DNA of 43,183 bases, from contig CAZYAV010000023.1 of assembly GCA_964645785.1 (NCBI GenBank), positions 1 to 43,183 on the forward strand, in the 5' to 3' direction. Position numbers and translations under genes: made by a program. Under the pieces are notes generated by a model. The model was not told the origin of the DNA. It did not search any database and saw only the letters and a list, made by a program, of their open reading frames with translations. Shown here one piece after another: positions 42,231 through 43,183 of this stretch. The stretch's first letter is position 1. The number at the start of each line of letters is the position of its first letter. The stretch is from CALWZE01 sp964645785. Lineage in GTDB: Bacteria > Bacillota > Clostridia > Oscillospirales > Ruminococcaceae.

Positions 42231-42583
42231 GTATAAAATCGACTGCCTGCGCAGAAAAATCCGCCCGGCCGTATCCGCCGCCGGGAGAAAAAACGGGCTT
42301 ATAGGAGCATCGTGAACCGCCTTGCGACAAAATGTATCTTGAATCGGGATTCATCTGCGGCGGCTCCACAGCGGGCGCGGCAGGGAGGCGCCGCATGCGG
42401 CATCTCCCCGGCGGCGAAGCTGCCCGCTATACCCCGACAGAAAGAGAATGCCTCTTTTAAGCCGGAAGCGGTACAGGGACACAGGATGGATGCAATTCTG
42501 TTTGAAAGCCCGGGCAATTTGTGCAATCCGGCAGCAAATCGGCGGAAATTCAAAAAATGTTCTTGGAAAACCGCGTTTAGAGG
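42231..42583. other. Gap between tRNA units
   Basis: About 350 bases with no well-supported gene. A 91-codon open frame from GTG at 42312 has GGAG (42303-42306) 5 bases upstream. However, it overlaps the next tRNA promoter and has no recognisable features, so I do not call it. Confidence 0.45.
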
Positions 42584-42612
42584 TTGACAAACGCAGGAAT
42601 ATTTAGTAAAAT
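42584..42612 (+). promoter_or_regulatory. Promoter of the tRNA-Val/tRNA-Gly unit
   Basis: TTGACA (42584-42589), 17-base spacer, TAAAAT (42607-42612), 36 bases before the tRNA-Val gene. Confidence 0.8.
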
Positions 42613-42647
42613 TAACAAGCGTTCTTCAAACGAAAGAGGATTGACAT

Positions 42648-42724
42648 GGGAGCATAGCTCAGCTGGTTAGAGCGCCTGCTTCACACGCAGGAGGTCGGGG
42701 ATTCGAGCTCCTCTGCCCCCACCA
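42648..42724 (+). tRNA. tRNA-Val (anticodon CAC)
   Basis: Acceptor GGGAGCA / TGCCCCC, anticodon stem CCTGC / GCAGG with loop TTCACAC (anticodon CAC), T-loop ATTCGAGC region, encoded CCA. The acceptor stem has an A-C mismatch at pair 4-69. It reads GTG. Confidence 0.92.
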
Positions 42725-42749
42725 ATTTCCTTTTTCAAAGTCCGAAAAT

Positions 42750-42825
42750 GCGGGTTTAGCTCATCTGGTAGAGCGCCACCTTGCCAAGGTGGAGGTAGCG
42801 AGTTCGAGCCTCGTAACCCGCTCCA
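42750..42825 (+). tRNA. tRNA-Gly (anticodon GCC)
   Basis: Acceptor GCGGGTT / AACCCGC, anticodon stem CCACC / GGTGG with loop TTGCCAA (anticodon GCC), T-loop TTCGAGC, encoded CCA. It lies 25 bases after tRNA-Val. Confidence 0.95.
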
Positions 42826-42907
42826 GTTTCTTTTTTTCGGACGAAGAACGCAGTTTCGGCCAAAGCCCGGCGGCGGGATGACATCCGCAAACATGCCCGG
42901 GCAAGGC

Positions 42908-42937
42908 TTGACAGACTGGCGGCATTTATGATACACT
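42908..42937 (+). promoter_or_regulatory. Promoter of the tRNA-Val/Asp/Phe unit
   Basis: TTGACA (42908-42913), 18-base spacer, TACACT (42932-42937), 31 bases before the tRNA-Val(TAC) gene. TATGAT at 42928 is an alternative -10, but with only 14 bases of spacing. Confidence 0.6.
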
Positions 42938-42968
42938 TTATAGGCTGTCAGCTGCAAGCGGTTCGATT

Positions 42969-43044
42969 GGGAGCATAGCTCAGCTGGTAGAGCATCTGCC
43001 TTACAAGCAGAGGGTCACAGGTTCGAGCCCTGTTGTTTCCACCA
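42969..43044 (+). tRNA. tRNA-Val (anticodon TAC)
   Basis: Acceptor GGGAGCA / TGTTTCC (with two G-U pairs), anticodon stem TCTGC / GCAGA with loop CTTACAA (anticodon TAC), T-loop TTCGAGC, encoded CCA. Confidence 0.95.
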
Positions 43045-43049
43045 GGTAT

Positions 43050-43126
43050 GGCCCGGTAGTTCAGTTGGTTAGAACGCTAGCCTGTCACGCTAGAGGTCGT
43101 GAGTTCGAGCCTCATCCGGGTCGCCA
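43050..43126 (+). tRNA. tRNA-Asp (anticodon GTC)
   Basis: Acceptor GGCCCGG / CCGGGTC, anticodon stem GCTAG / CTAGA region with loop CTGTCAC (anticodon GTC), T-loop TTCGAGC, encoded CCA. Five bases after tRNA-Val. Confidence 0.95.
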
Positions 43127-43129
43127 TAT

Positions 43130-43183
43130 GCCTCTGTAGCTCAGTCGGTAGAGCAGGGGACTGAAAATCCCCGTGTCGTTGGT
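43130..43183 (+). tRNA. tRNA-Phe (anticodon GAA), 3' end cut by the window
   Basis: Begins GCCTCTGTAGCTCAG, with anticodon stem GGGGA / TCCCC and loop CTGAAAA (anticodon GAA). The T-arm and acceptor 3' strand lie beyond the window edge. Confidence 0.9.

Noticed and set aside
42312..42587. 91-codon frame between tRNA units with a GGAG upstream
   Set aside because: It runs into the promoter of the next tRNA unit, has unremarkable composition and shows no recognisable motif; a chance ribosome site is likely.

Overview
The window is about 43 kb of GC-rich, mostly plus-strand chromosome. Gene content and order point to a member of the Clostridia (Bacillota), probably Oscillospirales/Ruminococcaceae-like. 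The evidence is the order tig-clpP-clpX-lon-engB, the order ylxM-ffh-rpsP-khpA-rimM-trmD, an HPr that keeps both His15 and Ser46, a dcw cluster with a PASTA-type penicillin-binding protein, and a MurE with the DNPR motif of meso-diaminopimelate ligases. Taxonomy is inferred from gene content only; there is no rRNA in the window.

Layout. (1) 1-7856: protein quality control. A 5'-truncated trigger factor is followed by ClpP, ClpX and Lon, then EngB and LysA in one translationally coupled run. (2) 8218-13217: a TrpR-like regulator, a SAM methyltransferase and Hsp33 (start-stop coupled), a cell-wall amidase, and RadA. (3) 13218-15618: a repeat-bearing intergenic region, an XRE regulator on the minus strand, and a histidine phosphatase on the plus strand. 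The last two diverge from one nearly symmetric promoter. (4) 15643-19395: SRP and ribosome genes ylxM-ffh-rpsP-khpA-rimM-trmD, without the usual rplS. (5) 19564-23657: HPr, UvrC, RsmD, CoaD and a small coiled-coil protein. (6) 23792-36680: the division and cell-wall cluster mraZ-rsmH-ftsL-pbpB-murE-murF-mraY-ftsW-murG-ftsQ-ftsZ. There is no murD, murB, murC or ftsA, and an MraZ operator of three 10-bp-spaced boxes sits in front. (7) 36694-40370: a uridine phosphorylase and a 918-residue hendecad-repeat coiled-coil protein with a DivIVA/GpsB-like N-terminus. (8) 40371-41872: a second copy of a dispersed hairpin repeat, then a minus-strand pair (PC4/YdbC-like protein and HD-domain hydrolase). 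(9) 41968-43183: seven tRNA genes (Gln, Pro, Val, Gly, Val, Asp, Phe) in three transcription groups; the last tRNA is cut by the window end.

How the parts connect. LysA consumes meso-DAP to make lysine, while MurE uses the same metabolite for peptidoglycan. MurE, MurF, MraY and MurG build lipid II, which FtsW and the class B PBP polymerise and cross-link at the septum organised by FtsZ, FtsL and FtsQ. The large coiled-coil protein just after ftsZ is the best candidate for an undescribed component of this division system. The most striking regulatory element is the 48-bp quasi-palindrome between the XRE and histidine-phosphatase genes: its two promoters share overlapping -10 elements and mirror-placed -35 elements. 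Several genes start with TTG behind strong Shine-Dalgarno sequences (the TrpR-like gene, the histidine phosphatase, mraZ, ftsZ and the coiled-coil gene). All functional calls come from reading motifs; no database search was possible.
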